Origin: CAZKHG01 sp964552655
Lineage (GTDB): Bacteria > Bacteroidota > Bacteroidia > Bacteroidales > Tenuifilaceae
Assembly (NCBI GenBank): GCA_964552655.1
Contig: CAZKHG010000012.1
Coordinates: forward strand, 17,980-81,979
Direction of reading: 5' to 3'
DNA: 64,000 nt
The translations under genes and the position numbers were made by a program. Positions 45,208 through 53,924 of this stretch are shown piece after piece (the stretch's first letter is position 1; the number at the start of each line of letters is the position of its first letter). The notes beneath the pieces were generated by a model. The model was not told the DNA's origin and did no database searches. It worked only from the letters and a program-made list of their open reading frames with translations.

Positions 45208-48111
45208 TTATTTTGAGTCCAAAGTTTTTGAAATTAATCTGGTTGAAGATGGGGCTAGCCCTTCGGATTTTGCAGTGAGAGTTATTTCACCAGCTTGTGA
45301 GGTGGTTCTTACAATAATCTGCGCTAGGCCATTAAAAACCTTGCACTTCCATTGGGGGGCTGGGTTGTGTATTTTGATTGTTCCTGGGTTTGTGTTTATT
45401 TCTTCCCATTGGGTTTGTTTAATAAATGGCTTACCTGCAAAAACAACCTCATTTTCTCCATTCTTGAGAATATTATGGTCAAGAACAAATACCTGATTTG
45501 GATCACCCCGTTTTATATTCTTTCCGATAAGTTTGCCATTGATAAAGATTGATTGATCAGCAGCTAAACTTTTTGCAAAAAATGTAATAGCAGTGCTATC
45601 ATTAAAACCAGAAAGATTAAAAGCACCCCTTATGATAATATTTTTATCTTTTTCATATTCCCCGTACCCTTTTTCAAAAGCTTTAAACCACTCAGAATCA
45701 TTAATTACCTGTGTAATATCAGAATCATTTGGCATATCTTTACATAAGGTGTACTTTAAGTTTCCAATATAAACCTGATCCACTTTTTCAAGGTATTGTT
45801 CTGGGTCATGTGAGGAAGGGTCGCCATTTCCAACTGCGATAATCCGTCCAGGACCATTTAGGGTAAATAGTATTTCATTATTTGCTGTTGGAACAAATCT
45901 GTCATTTTTATCTTTTACCTCAACTTTAATAATAGCAACATCTCCACCATCGGCAATCAGGTTCATTCTTTCGGGTGAGAGTAGTACCTTGGAAGGTTTA
46001 ACCACTGTTTCAACCAGGTCAACGCATAATTCCTTATTTTTTATATATCCTTTAGCCATTAATTTACCGGGTTCGTAGGTAACATCCCATTCCAAATGAC
46101 CGTTTATTGGCATTTTCTTTCTACCCAGTTTTTTATTATTGAGAATAAGTTCAACCTCTTCAGCATTGCTGTAAACGGTTACATTAATTTTTTGGTTTTT
46201 ACTTTCTTTCCGGTTTTCCAATCCGGCTGGATTGTTCCAGTGAGTAGATATATGAATTACAGGTTCATTCTTCCACCACGATTTAAAATAGTAGTATATA
46301 TCCTTTGGGTAACCACAGAGGTCAAAAATGCCATATTGCGTGTTAACCTGAGGCCAATAAATTGGGAAAGGTTCCCCGTGGTAATCAAAGCCGGTCCAAT
46401 AGAATAGTCCCGACAGGAACGATCGTGCCAAATAAAACCTCCAACCATACTCAGCACCAACACTATCGGAGAAATGATGAATGGCTTTCATGTGGCCATT
46501 TTGGCGATCATCAACATAGACACCCCTGGTTCCTATAGTATTTGTCTCCTCTGTTCCAACCCCGCTTTGCCAGGGGAAAAGTTTATGATGCTCATCAATA
46601 TTACCCTGAGCTATGTAGTTATACCCGATAACCTGCACCGATTTACCGCTACCCCAGTCCCAACCTCCTGATATTGCCACTGTAAAAGCTCTGGAGGAAT
46701 CAATTGTTTTAGCGAACTCCTGCATGGTTCTGGTGATTCGTTCCCCTTTCTCGTTGCCTTCGATTTTCCATTCCTCATTTCCCAGTGACCAAAGTATTAC
46801 GCATGGATGATTTCGGTCGCGGATCATAAATCGCTTTAGCAGTTCAAAATGTTCCTGGTTTATACCCATGAGCCTGTTTTCATCCAGAATGAGCATTCCC
46901 AATCGGTCACAAATATCGAGAAGTTCCGGTGTGGGAGGGTTATGCGATGTTCTTATTGCATTGCAACCCATTTCTTTAATCTTTTTCACCCTATATTCCT
47001 GCAATGCATCAGGAATTGCAACCCCAACCCCGGCATGGTCCTGATGATTATTCACCCCTTTTATTTTGATATTTTGCCCATTTAAAAAGAACCCTTTATC
47101 AGGATCAAAATTGATAGTGCGGATCCCTATAGTAGTTTTGTAAATATCAACACATTTATTCTCAGATATAATCTGTGTTTCAAGCGTATATAGGTAAGGT
47201 TTCTCAATTAACCATAAATATGGTTTGGCTAATTGTAGTTTTTTAAAGTAAGTTTGGCATAAATTGGCTCGAAGAGAAATGTTTTCTAGTGAAGCGGTTG
47301 CTACCGGTTGATTATTAGCATCCCGCAAAGTTTGAACTATCGAAAATGTTGAGGTTTTAGAATACTGGTTTTCAATTGTAGTTCTTATCGTTATTTCAGC
47401 ATCCTCCCCTTTAATCTCTGAGGTAACAAATGTACCGTAATTTGCCACATGCAACCTGTCTGTTTTGTTGAGCCATACATGACGATAAATTCCTGCGCCT
47501 TCGTAAAACCAACCCTCTTCAATGCTGGCATCAACCCTTACTGCAATCACATTTTCACCTCCATAGTTCAGGTAATCAGTTATATCATAGTCAATGCTGG
47601 CATATCCGCTAGGTTCATTCCCGAGGTAAAACCCGTTAATCCAAACTGTTGCATCGCGGTAAATCCCATCGAACTGAATGGAAATCTTTTTTCCAAAATC
47701 GGAGGTTGGAATACTTAACCTTTTGCGATACCAACCCACAGAGGTTTCCGGATATTTCCAGCCAATGGTTCTGTACCCATGGCTTTGGCTGGCGGTACTT
47801 GAAAAAGGGAGTTCCGCCGCCCAGTCGTGCGGTAAATCCACCTCACGCCAGGTACGATCCTCAAAATCCGGGGCAGCAGCGCCATCGCCATAACCGGCTT
47901 TGGCAAAATAGGTGAAGTGACTTGTCCGGTTTTTAAAATCCTTTTCAAAATCCGATGCATGGCCTAAGGCAAATCGCCATCCCAGGTCCATCAGGATATG
48001 TTCTCGCACTGGATGATTAGCGTTATTCTTGATGTCCTGACTTATACCTGAATCTATTCCAATAAGGAGCAGTAAACCAATTAATATACTTTTAATACTT
48101 TTAGGTATCAT
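45208..48111 (-). CDS. GH2 beta-galactosidase-like enzyme with DUF4982
   Basis: A 967-residue secreted GH2 enzyme (signal peptide to GISQD). In order: jelly-roll sugar-binding domain (WREVDLPHDWAAELP; SVGWYRKRLSIP), immunoglobulin-like domain, and TIM barrel (KGVNNHQDHAGVGVAIP; GCNAIRTSHNPPTPELLDICDRLG) with the acid/base Glu in VILWSLGNEEWK. After the barrel (SGLFYWTGFDYHGEPFP) come a DUF4982-type domain (NVTVYSNAEEVELILN) and an Ig-like domain (LSPERMNLIADGGDVAIIKVEV). The layout is that of large Bacteroidota beta-galactosidases, which fits removal of beta-galactose from xyloglucan or galactoglucomannan. Beta-mannosidase or glucuronidase activity cannot be excluded. Confidence 0.87.
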   Translation of the reverse strand: MIPKSIKSILIGLLLLIGIDSGISQDIKNNANHPVREHILMDLGWRFALGHASDFEKDFKNRTSHFTYFAKAGYGDGAAAPDFEDRTWREVDLPHDWAAELPFSSTASQSHGYRTIGWKYPETSVGWYRKRLSIPTSDFGKKISIQFDGIYRDATVWINGFYLGNEPSGYASIDYDITDYLNYGGENVIAVRVDASIEEGWFYEGAGIYRHVWLNKTDRLHVANYGTFVTSEIKGEDAEITIRTTIENQYSKTSTFSIVQTLRDANNQPVATASLENISLRANLCQTYFKKLQLAKPYLWLIEKPYLYTLETQIISENKCVDIYKTTIGIRTINFDPDKGFFLNGQNIKIKGVNNHQDHAGVGVAIPDALQEYRVKKIKEMGCNAIRTSHNPPTPELLDICDRLGMLILDENRLMGINQEHFELLKRFMIRDRNHPCVILWSLGNEEWKIEGNEKGERITRTMQEFAKTIDSSRAFTVAISGGWDWGSGKSVQVIGYNYIAQGNIDEHHKLFPWQSGVGTEETNTIGTRGVYVDDRQNGHMKAIHHFSDSVGAEYGWRFYLARSFLSGLFYWTGFDYHGEPFPIYWPQVNTQYGIFDLCGYPKDIYYYFKSWWKNEPVIHISTHWNNPAGLENRKESKNQKINVTVYSNAEEVELILNNKKLGRKKMPINGHLEWDVTYEPGKLMAKGYIKNKELCVDLVETVVKPSKVLLSPERMNLIADGGDVAIIKVEVKDKNDRFVPTANNEILFTLNGPGRIIAVGNGDPSSHDPEQYLEKVDQVYIGNLKYTLCKDMPNDSDITQVINDSEWFKAFEKGYGEYEKDKNIIIRGAFNLSGFNDSTAITFFAKSLAADQSIFINGKLIGKNIKRGDPNQVFVLDHNILKNGENEVVFAGKPFIKQTQWEEINTNPGTIKIHNPAPQWKCKVFNGLAQIIVRTTSQAGEITLTAKSEGLAPSSTRLISKTLDSK

Positions 48112-48231
48112 AGAAAAATATTATCAATAAAACGACAGTTGCTATGAATAACATCATCTCCGCATTAAGGGGAAAGTTGTAATTCTTTAGTTGATTTTTA
48201 TAAATAATTGAAGATTTTTTCGCGCCAATTT

Positions 48232-49929
48232 TTATAGCTTTTTATCAACAACCAGAATCACTGCACCTCTTGCCGGCACCCTCACTATTATTCCACCAGA
48301 GGTGGATGCCCTGCGGGCACTTAGTGTGCTATAATTTGACGGACCACCAGCTTCTCCGGCAGGACCAATGCCATTCACTAAAACCTTTCTGGAAAATTCA
48401 CCATTATCTGTTCCACCTTCAAGGGAATACCAGTAGTATTTCTCGCCTTTCCTGAAGTTTTTTGTTTTCACTTCAACATTAAAAGTCATCGACGAGGTGT
48501 TAATCAGGGTTACATTCATTTGACCCGAAGTAAAAGTTGAAGCATAGGTTTTTATATAGGTGTTACTTGTTGACGAAACAAGCCTGTCGCCTAGCATTTT
48601 CTGGAAAAAGTACATATAATAAAAGCTGGGTCGAGGGCTCCATTTGGCCACACCTGGTTCATCCCCTGCGCTAAAAAGACCGTGATCATTGCCATTGCTC
48701 CACCCGTTCAGCAAATCCCACCTAACGGTCATGCCATACTTGTTTCTAATAGCCTCACCCCAGACAATAAGCGCAAATCCTCCGCTAACATTAGAGACTT
48801 GTTGTTTCGATCCCAGCGCCCACATATTCCATTCATCCATAACGATTGGTTTAACAGTTGCACCATACTGTTGCAATGCCTGGGTAATATAGTTTATCAT
48901 TGTTTCAGGAACAGTTAAGGCGGATGTAAAGATTGTATTTGCGGTGGAATTTTCGTTGTAGGGCGTAAAGTAGTTATGAACAACATAAAAATCGGCCTTG
49001 TTGTTTATTCCGCCCATCATCCCTGCATTCCATGATGCCCCTGATAGGGATTCCGCGGCAACGGCACCAATGTATATTTTTGCCCCGATTTCCGCTGCTG
49101 CTTTTTGCATTGAATCAACAAATACCTGAAAGTGCTGTGCATACAATGCTCCGGTAATATATTCCGGTTGATTATCCTGATTCTGTGATCTGTCAATACG
49201 ATACCCCCATTCCCAGCTTCCAAAATTCTCGTTACCAATTTCCCAATACTGAGTTCTGCCGTTGTCGTATCGTACCCAATCTGCGGCCAGATGCGCAGCC
49301 GAGGCAACAGGATTTGGGCCAGTTCCATACCTGGCATATCCGTAATTTATAGTGATTATCCCCTTATTCCCGGTTTGCTGAAGCATTGTGTAATAGTTAT
49401 CCAGGTTGCATTGCCAGTTATAGTTCGATTTCCCGTAGATGTAACCTGGAGCCTTTTTAACCCCGTTTTCATCAGAAATCAATGCAGGGGCATCAGGTGG
49501 GTTAACCCCTTGTTCAGCGTTCCAGAAGTAAACATCGCTGGTGCTACCTCCTGGGAATCGCAGGATATGGGGTTGCAGGTTTGAGATGGGTGTTATAAAA
49601 CTTGGTAATCCGGCAACCGGTCCCATCCACCATACGGCGTTATGCCCAAACTCCGATAAGGGTATCTTTGTGATTATTTCCGAGGCATCAACCTCAAGTG
49701 TATAGGAAATAACCGTTGGCGGTTTATAATCTACGCTGGTGGGCGGGTTAAATGTTTTCTCCTGCCAATCATCCAGAAAATAACCAATAGTATTGGCTAC
49801 CTGTGGATCCACACCTGGAATTACAGTTGTATCTTCATCAATTGGTTTTGGCCCGTCAATATCTTTTTTACACGATGAAAAAGTAATAAGTATTAAAAGT
49901 ATTGCAATTCTGAAAACGGATTTGTCCAT
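48232..49929 (-). CDS. Clan GH-A glycoside hydrolase, GH51-like arabinofuranosidase candidate, lipoprotein
   Basis: The frame opens at 50097, but the ATG at 49929 (MDKSVFRIAILL) gives a lipoprotein signal (LITFSSCKKD), so 565 residues are preferred. Clan GH-A features are PHILRFPGGSTSDVYFW, the acid/base Glu in YWEIGNENFGSW and the nucleophile Glu in IVMDEWNMW, followed by a C-terminal beta-sandwich (MNVTLINTSSMTFNVEV). This resembles GH51 alpha-L-arabinofuranosidases but is not a close match to the classic family pattern, so the family is uncertain. It is the most upstream gene of the locus and probably removes arabinose or another side-chain sugar. Confidence 0.72.
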   Translation of the reverse strand: MDKSVFRIAILLILITFSSCKKDIDGPKPIDEDTTVIPGVDPQVANTIGYFLDDWQEKTFNPPTSVDYKPPTVISYTLEVDASEIITKIPLSEFGHNAVWWMGPVAGLPSFITPISNLQPHILRFPGGSTSDVYFWNAEQGVNPPDAPALISDENGVKKAPGYIYGKSNYNWQCNLDNYYTMLQQTGNKGIITINYGYARYGTGPNPVASAAHLAADWVRYDNGRTQYWEIGNENFGSWEWGYRIDRSQNQDNQPEYITGALYAQHFQVFVDSMQKAAAEIGAKIYIGAVAAESLSGASWNAGMMGGINNKADFYVVHNYFTPYNENSTANTIFTSALTVPETMINYITQALQQYGATVKPIVMDEWNMWALGSKQQVSNVSGGFALIVWGEAIRNKYGMTVRWDLLNGWSNGNDHGLFSAGDEPGVAKWSPRPSFYYMYFFQKMLGDRLVSSTSNTYIKTYASTFTSGQMNVTLINTSSMTFNVEVKTKNFRKGEKYYWYSLEGGTDNGEFSRKVLVNGIGPAGEAGGPSNYSTLSARRASTSGGIIVRVPARGAVILVVDKKL

Positions 49930-50161
49930 AATGCACTTTTTTTGCCCTCGTTTGACATTTTTTTTACTAATATCATTTTTAAACTTAACAATTTTCAGAT
50001 AAAATAAATTTAGATTTAAGTTTGAAAACTGAATATCAATAAAATAGAAAATAGTTATTCGGATAGTTCCACTTATCAAAGTTAAGGCAAAAAGCATTTT
50101 AAGGCTAATACTTTTTTACCCCCTTTTTGTGTTTAATAATTTTTCTTTGTACGTCTTTATA

Positions 50162-50410
50162 TTAGGAAACAGAGAAGGCATTCCATTCAAAATATCTCTC
50201 GCTGGTTACCCTGGCAATTTCCCGGGAGCAGAAAATGCACCCGGTTGAGTAGGTAAAAAGAATTTTTGCCCTGTTTATCGCATCGCGGCCATTATCAAAT
50301 TCACCCAGGTAAACCCGGTTATCCTGTTCTGGCAGCAAGGGGCAGCTCTGCTTATGCACAGCATGAAACCCGGTGAGCTGCGATTTCTTCCCAACGTAGT
50401 ACTTTGGCAT
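50162..50410 (-). CDS. Small hypothetical protein with conserved-looking Cys/His pattern
   Basis: The frame could start at 50503, but the ATG at 50410 (MPKYYVGKKSQ) is a more likely start. The 82-residue protein has HAVHKQSCPLLP, then YLGEFDNGRDAINRAK and a C-terminal TGCIFCSREI. The Cys pair CIFC and the upstream Cys/His suggest a metal site or a disulfide. I do not recognise a named family. It is on the opposite strand to the peptide system and 230 bases from the peptide gene, so a functional link is uncertain. Confidence 0.6.
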   Translation of the reverse strand: MPKYYVGKKSQLTGFHAVHKQSCPLLPEQDNRVYLGEFDNGRDAINRAKILFTYSTGCIFCSREIARVTSERYFEWNAFSVS

Positions 50411-50572
50411 CCGGTTTTTTATTTTATGGTTTTCTTGTTTCTGCTGTTTAATGGGAATCGATCCCTTTTTGTTACTTTTTTTATATAGATAAATACCTGA
50501 CATTATATTTTGATGCTGATATAAGATATTCTATATCAGATAAATAATAGAAATATTATTTTTTTTGGTATA

Positions 50573-50603
50573 AAAAAAATAACGTTTTGCCATCGATTGC
50601 CAT
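50573..50603 (+). repeat. 31-bp direct repeat, copy 1, upstream of the leader-peptide gene
   Basis: This 31-bp stretch is identical to 53755-53785. Its core is TTTTGCCATCGATTGCCAT, containing two TTGCCAT half-sites (50587-50593 and 50597-50603) with a 10-bp period, the helical-turn spacing seen for LytTR-type direct-repeat sites. It ends 36 bases before the peptide start codon, and a TATAAATT box (50611-50618) follows. I infer a binding site for the LytTR protein encoded at 53925. Confidence 0.75.
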
Positions 50604-50639
50604 TAAACGGTATAAATTAACCAATTAATGTTTACTACT

Positions 50640-50807
50640 ATGAAAAACTTATTTGAAACATCAGAACTGATCAATAGCAATGATCAAACCAGCATGAATT
50701 TTTCCGAACAGGAAGTGCTCAGCCCAAAAGAGATGAACCATATCCGCGGTGGGGATGGGGAGGATAATGGGGGTGGAAACATAATAATTATTCCTACTTT
50801 AAAGTAA
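50640..50807 (+). CDS. Double-glycine leader peptide, probable bacteriocin or signalling peptide precursor
   Basis: A 55-codon gene too short for ordinary ORF calling. The leader (residues 1-38) ends in LSPKEMNHIRGG: a double-glycine site preceded by the Leu, Met and Ile at spaced positions that C39 peptidases recognise (the LxxxEM...I-GG type). Cleavage after Gly38 would release a 17-residue core, DGEDNGGGNIIIIPTLK: acidic and Gly-rich at first, then four Ile in a row. No Cys is present and no modifying enzyme gene lies nearby, so the product may be unmodified. A C39-peptidase exporter and HlyD partner lie downstream, the 31-bp repeat lies just upstream and a strong terminator follows 32 bases after the stop. 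Confidence 0.8.
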   Translation: MKNLFETSELINSNDQTSMNFSEQEVLSPKEMNHIRGGDGEDNGGGNIIIIPTLK

Positions 50808-50839
50808 TTATTTTTTTTAAATCACTGAAATAGAATATT

Positions 50840-50868
50840 GGCCGGTCATAAATTGACGGCCTTTTTTT
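50840..50868 (+). terminator. Terminator between the peptide gene and the TPR-CHAT gene
   Basis: GGCCGGTCA pairs with TGACGGCC (one bulged G) around TAAAT, followed by a run of seven T. It stands 33 bases after the peptide stop, so most transcripts should end here and only some read into the TPR-CHAT gene. Confidence 0.82.
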
Positions 50869-50901
50869 ATTTAAATTGCGATGATTTAATAAAATTATTC
50901 T

Positions 50902-53667
50902 ATGCGATTAAGAGTTTATGTTTCTATTATATATTTACTATCATTTTTTAATTTATATTCACAACAGGTTGAAGTTGAATCTCATTTCAAAAATTTTGCT
51001 AAGTACTATTCAACTGGTGATCTGGTTTTAGCAGAAAAATCTTTGCTATCAATTTTAAATTTAAAGGACTCAATCCCAGTTTCCTACTTAGTAGCAGTAT
51101 ATAATAATTTAGGTGTTATTAACAATTTATTTGGCAAATACAGTGAAGCTATATTTTATCTAAATCAAGCACAAAATTTAGTTCTATTTAATAATAACTC
51201 TGCATTTGAGCTCGCTGATATATATATAAATAAATCGAGAATATTTGGGATAAATAAAGAGTACAACTCAGCAATAAATTATCTTGAAAAAGGTCTTCAA
51301 ATTTATTTAAATATTCAAAAAAAAAGTAACACATTATTTTTTAGGGTATCGACTGTTTACCTTAACCTTGGTTTAACCTACTACGAGAAATCCGATTACA
51401 CCAATGCGCTGCTCTACCTGAAAAAGAGCGAATCTTTAAAATTAAAATATAACCTTTCAGAGATAGCTCTTTCCTACCTGAACCTTGCTAAGGTTTATGT
51501 AAAGTTAAACGAGAAAGTTAAAGCTGAGGATTATTTTAAAAAGAGCATTGCTGCCTTTGACAAGGAGTTTGGTGCAGACTACTACCGGGTTACCAGCGTT
51601 CTGTTCGATTATGGCCTGTTTCTCCGCTCATCCGGTCGGTTAACGGAAGCGCTGAGCGTTCACCAGAAGGCGTTGAGCATTTGCCTCAAAAACTATGGAA
51701 CCAAGCACCCGTTTGTATCGTTGGCGTATAAACACCTTGGTGACCATTACTTTTACATTAATGATTTTGCAACCGCCCTTAGGTACTATCAGCAATCGTT
51801 AATTGCCATTGTAGGCGATTTTAACAACGATGATATCTCACAAAACCCATCGCTTACAAAAGTTATTTTCAATATTCGGCTGCTCGATAACCTCAAAAGC
51901 AAAGCCAGGGCGTTGGAGATGTTATCATACCAGCAAAATAATCCGGTTGAAAAGAAAAATTTCCTTGTCAGTTGCCTTGAAACCCTGGAGCTGGCTTTGC
52001 AGCTGGTTGACAGGATCAGGAGCGATTATAACTCACCAGATAGCAGGATTTACCTGGCCGAGCATGAGAAGGAGACCTACCTGTATGCAGTTCAGGTGGC
52101 CAGGCAGGCTTATGAGCTTACCAAAAGCATTGAGTACCTGAATAAAATGTACGAAATTACCTGTATGAGCAAATCCGCAGTGCTTCGGAATGAAATCATG
52201 GAGAATGAGCTGGTCTATGATCAGGAGAAACCAGACTCAACTTTACAGAACAGAAAAAAAGTACTTTTAAACATCTCTTCATACACCAAACTGATTAATG
52301 ATGAGTACCAGAAACCTAAACCCGATACAATTAAAATTGCGTTTTGGAAGGATGCGCTCTTTGAGCTGAACCGGGATAAGGATCGCCTGGACCAGGCAAT
52401 AAAAGATCTTTACCCGCAACTTGGGAATCTTTACCAGAAAGTTAATCCAGCCAGAATTGCTGACATCCAAAAAAACCTGAAAAGGGACGAAACAATTATT
52501 GAATACCTTGCTTCCAACCAGGTTGTTGAAGGTAAACGGGATCTCTATATTTTTGTGGTTTCCCGTAACAGGTTGAACTACCTTAAAACTACCCTCGATT
52601 CCTCATTTTCCTTCAATCTGGGAAGGATTAATAGTGGTATAAATAACAGCTCTGATTACCAATACACTCAGTATGTAAATGCCTTGTATTTTATGTACGA
52701 TAAGCTTGTAAAACCCATAGAACCCTTATTGAGCGGATCCAGGCTGATTGTAATACCCGACGAGGAGCTGAACTATTTACCCTTTGAGGCATTCGTTGCT
52801 CTAGAACCAGATTCAGGGCAAACCGGTTTTGACCAGCTGCAATACCTTATTTACCGTTATTCGATAACATACGCCTATTCCTCATCCCTCCTTTGGGGAG
52901 AAAAAAAGGGAACAATTCACAACCCTATGGTTTATGCGTTTGCCCCTGATTACCGGAATTTGAAGAATACCCAAAATGGAGAGGATGTTGAAATGTTACA
53001 AGGGGCAAGGAATGAGATTAAATCCATTAACCAATGGTTTGAGGTGACTGATTTTTCTGATCAGCTTTCAACCAAGTTAAATTATATAAATGTGGCGAAC
53101 CAACCGCGGATTTTTCACCTGGCGATGCATTCACTGTCCGATTCGATCAACCCGGCTTTTTCCTACCTGTTATTCCTGAATTCCAACGATAGCCTTGAAG
53201 ATGACAAATTGTATAACTATGAGATAAGCCTTTCCAGAATGCAGTCCCCGATGGTTGTTTTGAGCGCCTGTAACACCGGTACAGGGAACCTGTTCAGCGG
53301 GGAAGGGGTGATAAGCCTAACCCGCGGATTTTTTCTGGCAGGAGCCTTATCGGTTGTTAACACATTGTGGGATGTTAACGATGATGCCGGCGCAAAGGTG
53401 ATCACCGGTTTTTACCATTACCTTTCCCGGGGCGAAGAGAAAGGGGTCGCCTTACGAATGGCCAAACTCGATTATCTTAAGAATGCCCCACCTACATACT
53501 CCAACCCGCAATACTGGGCAGCCTATAGGGTTATGGGGGATAAATCACCGGTAAAACCGCGGAACACAATGTGGTTTTGGATTGCCGGATTGTTTATAGC
53601 TGTAGTTGGATATTCCTTTTACATTTCCTACAAAAGAAAAAAGTACCCAAATCCAATCAACAAATAA
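50902..53667 (+). CDS. Secreted, membrane-anchored TPR-CHAT (caspase-like) protease
   Basis: A 921-residue protein with a signal peptide (cut near LYSQQ), about eight tetratricopeptide repeats over residues 25-330 (AIFYLNQAQNL; LNLGLTYYEKSDYTNALLYLKKSE; ALSYLNLAKVYVKL), a helical middle part, and a C-terminal CHAT domain at about 600-880. The clan CD protease dyad is visible: His743 in FHLAMHSLSD and Cys790 in VVLSACNTGTG, 47 residues apart, followed by the family's GEGVISLTRGFFLAGALSVVNTLW. One membrane helix (about 891-909, WFWIAGLFIAVVGYSFYIS) and a Lys-rich tail end the protein, so the TPR and CHAT parts should face the periplasm. It lies between the leader-peptide gene and the LytTR gene. 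I infer that it senses or processes a peptide or protein. The first 450 bases are much more AT-rich than the rest. Confidence 0.9.
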   Translation: MRLRVYVSIIYLLSFFNLYSQQVEVESHFKNFAKYYSTGDLVLAEKSLLSILNLKDSIPVSYLVAVYNNLGVINNLFGKYSEAIFYLNQAQNLVLFNNNSAFELADIYINKSRIFGINKEYNSAINYLEKGLQIYLNIQKKSNTLFFRVSTVYLNLGLTYYEKSDYTNALLYLKKSESLKLKYNLSEIALSYLNLAKVYVKLNEKVKAEDYFKKSIAAFDKEFGADYYRVTSVLFDYGLFLRSSGRLTEALSVHQKALSICLKNYGTKHPFVSLAYKHLGDHYFYINDFATALRYYQQSLIAIVGDFNNDDISQNPSLTKVIFNIRLLDNLKSKARALEMLSYQQNNPVEKKNFLVSCLETLELALQLVDRIRSDYNSPDSRIYLAEHEKETYLYAVQVARQAYELTKSIEYLNKMYEITCMSKSAVLRNEIMENELVYDQEKPDSTLQNRKKVLLNISSYTKLINDEYQKPKPDTIKIAFWKDALFELNRDKDRLDQAIKDLYPQLGNLYQKVNPARIADIQKNLKRDETIIEYLASNQVVEGKRDLYIFVVSRNRLNYLKTTLDSSFSFNLGRINSGINNSSDYQYTQYVNALYFMYDKLVKPIEPLLSGSRLIVIPDEELNYLPFEAFVALEPDSGQTGFDQLQYLIYRYSITYAYSSSLLWGEKKGTIHNPMVYAFAPDYRNLKNTQNGEDVEMLQGARNEIKSINQWFEVTDFSDQLSTKLNYINVANQPRIFHLAMHSLSDSINPAFSYLLFLNSNDSLEDDKLYNYEISLSRMQSPMVVLSACNTGTGNLFSGEGVISLTRGFFLAGALSVVNTLWDVNDDAGAKVITGFYHYLSRGEEKGVALRMAKLDYLKNAPPTYSNPQYWAAYRVMGDKSPVKPRNTMWFWIAGLFIAVVGYSFYISYKRKKYPNPINK

Positions 53668-53754
53668 ATTTTTTTCCTATAATCTGATTCTAAGTTCATA
53701 TTCCACAAGGTCTTAACCCTTATAAATAAACTATACATTTATTCTTTGTAAAGC

Positions 53755-53785
53755 AAAAAAATAACGTTTTGCCATCGATTGCCAT
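53755..53785 (+). repeat. 31-bp direct repeat, copy 2, upstream of the LytTR gene
   Basis: Identical over 31 bp to 50573-50603, with the same TTGCCAT pair at a 10-bp period. It lies 139 bases before the LytTR start and 87 bases after the TPR-CHAT stop. A short hairpin-like CAGGT/ACCTG pair (about 53804-53824) lies between it and the gene. It suggests that the regulator gene and the peptide gene answer to the same protein. Confidence 0.75.
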
Positions 53786-53924
53786 ATAACCATAATAAGG
53801 CAGGTTCATTTATTTACCTGTTTTGATAAAAATATTAATGACCCTTTTTAAAATAGTTGAATATCAGTTATATGTAATTAATAACTTGAAAAACTTAAAG
53901 AACTAACGAGAAATATTTACTGCT

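Noticed and set aside
50902..53667. TPR-CHAT gene as part of a type III-E CRISPR (craspase) system
   Set aside because: No CRISPR array, no gRAMP/Cas7-11 gene and no cas1/cas2 are present, and the protein is exported, unlike the cytoplasmic Csx29.
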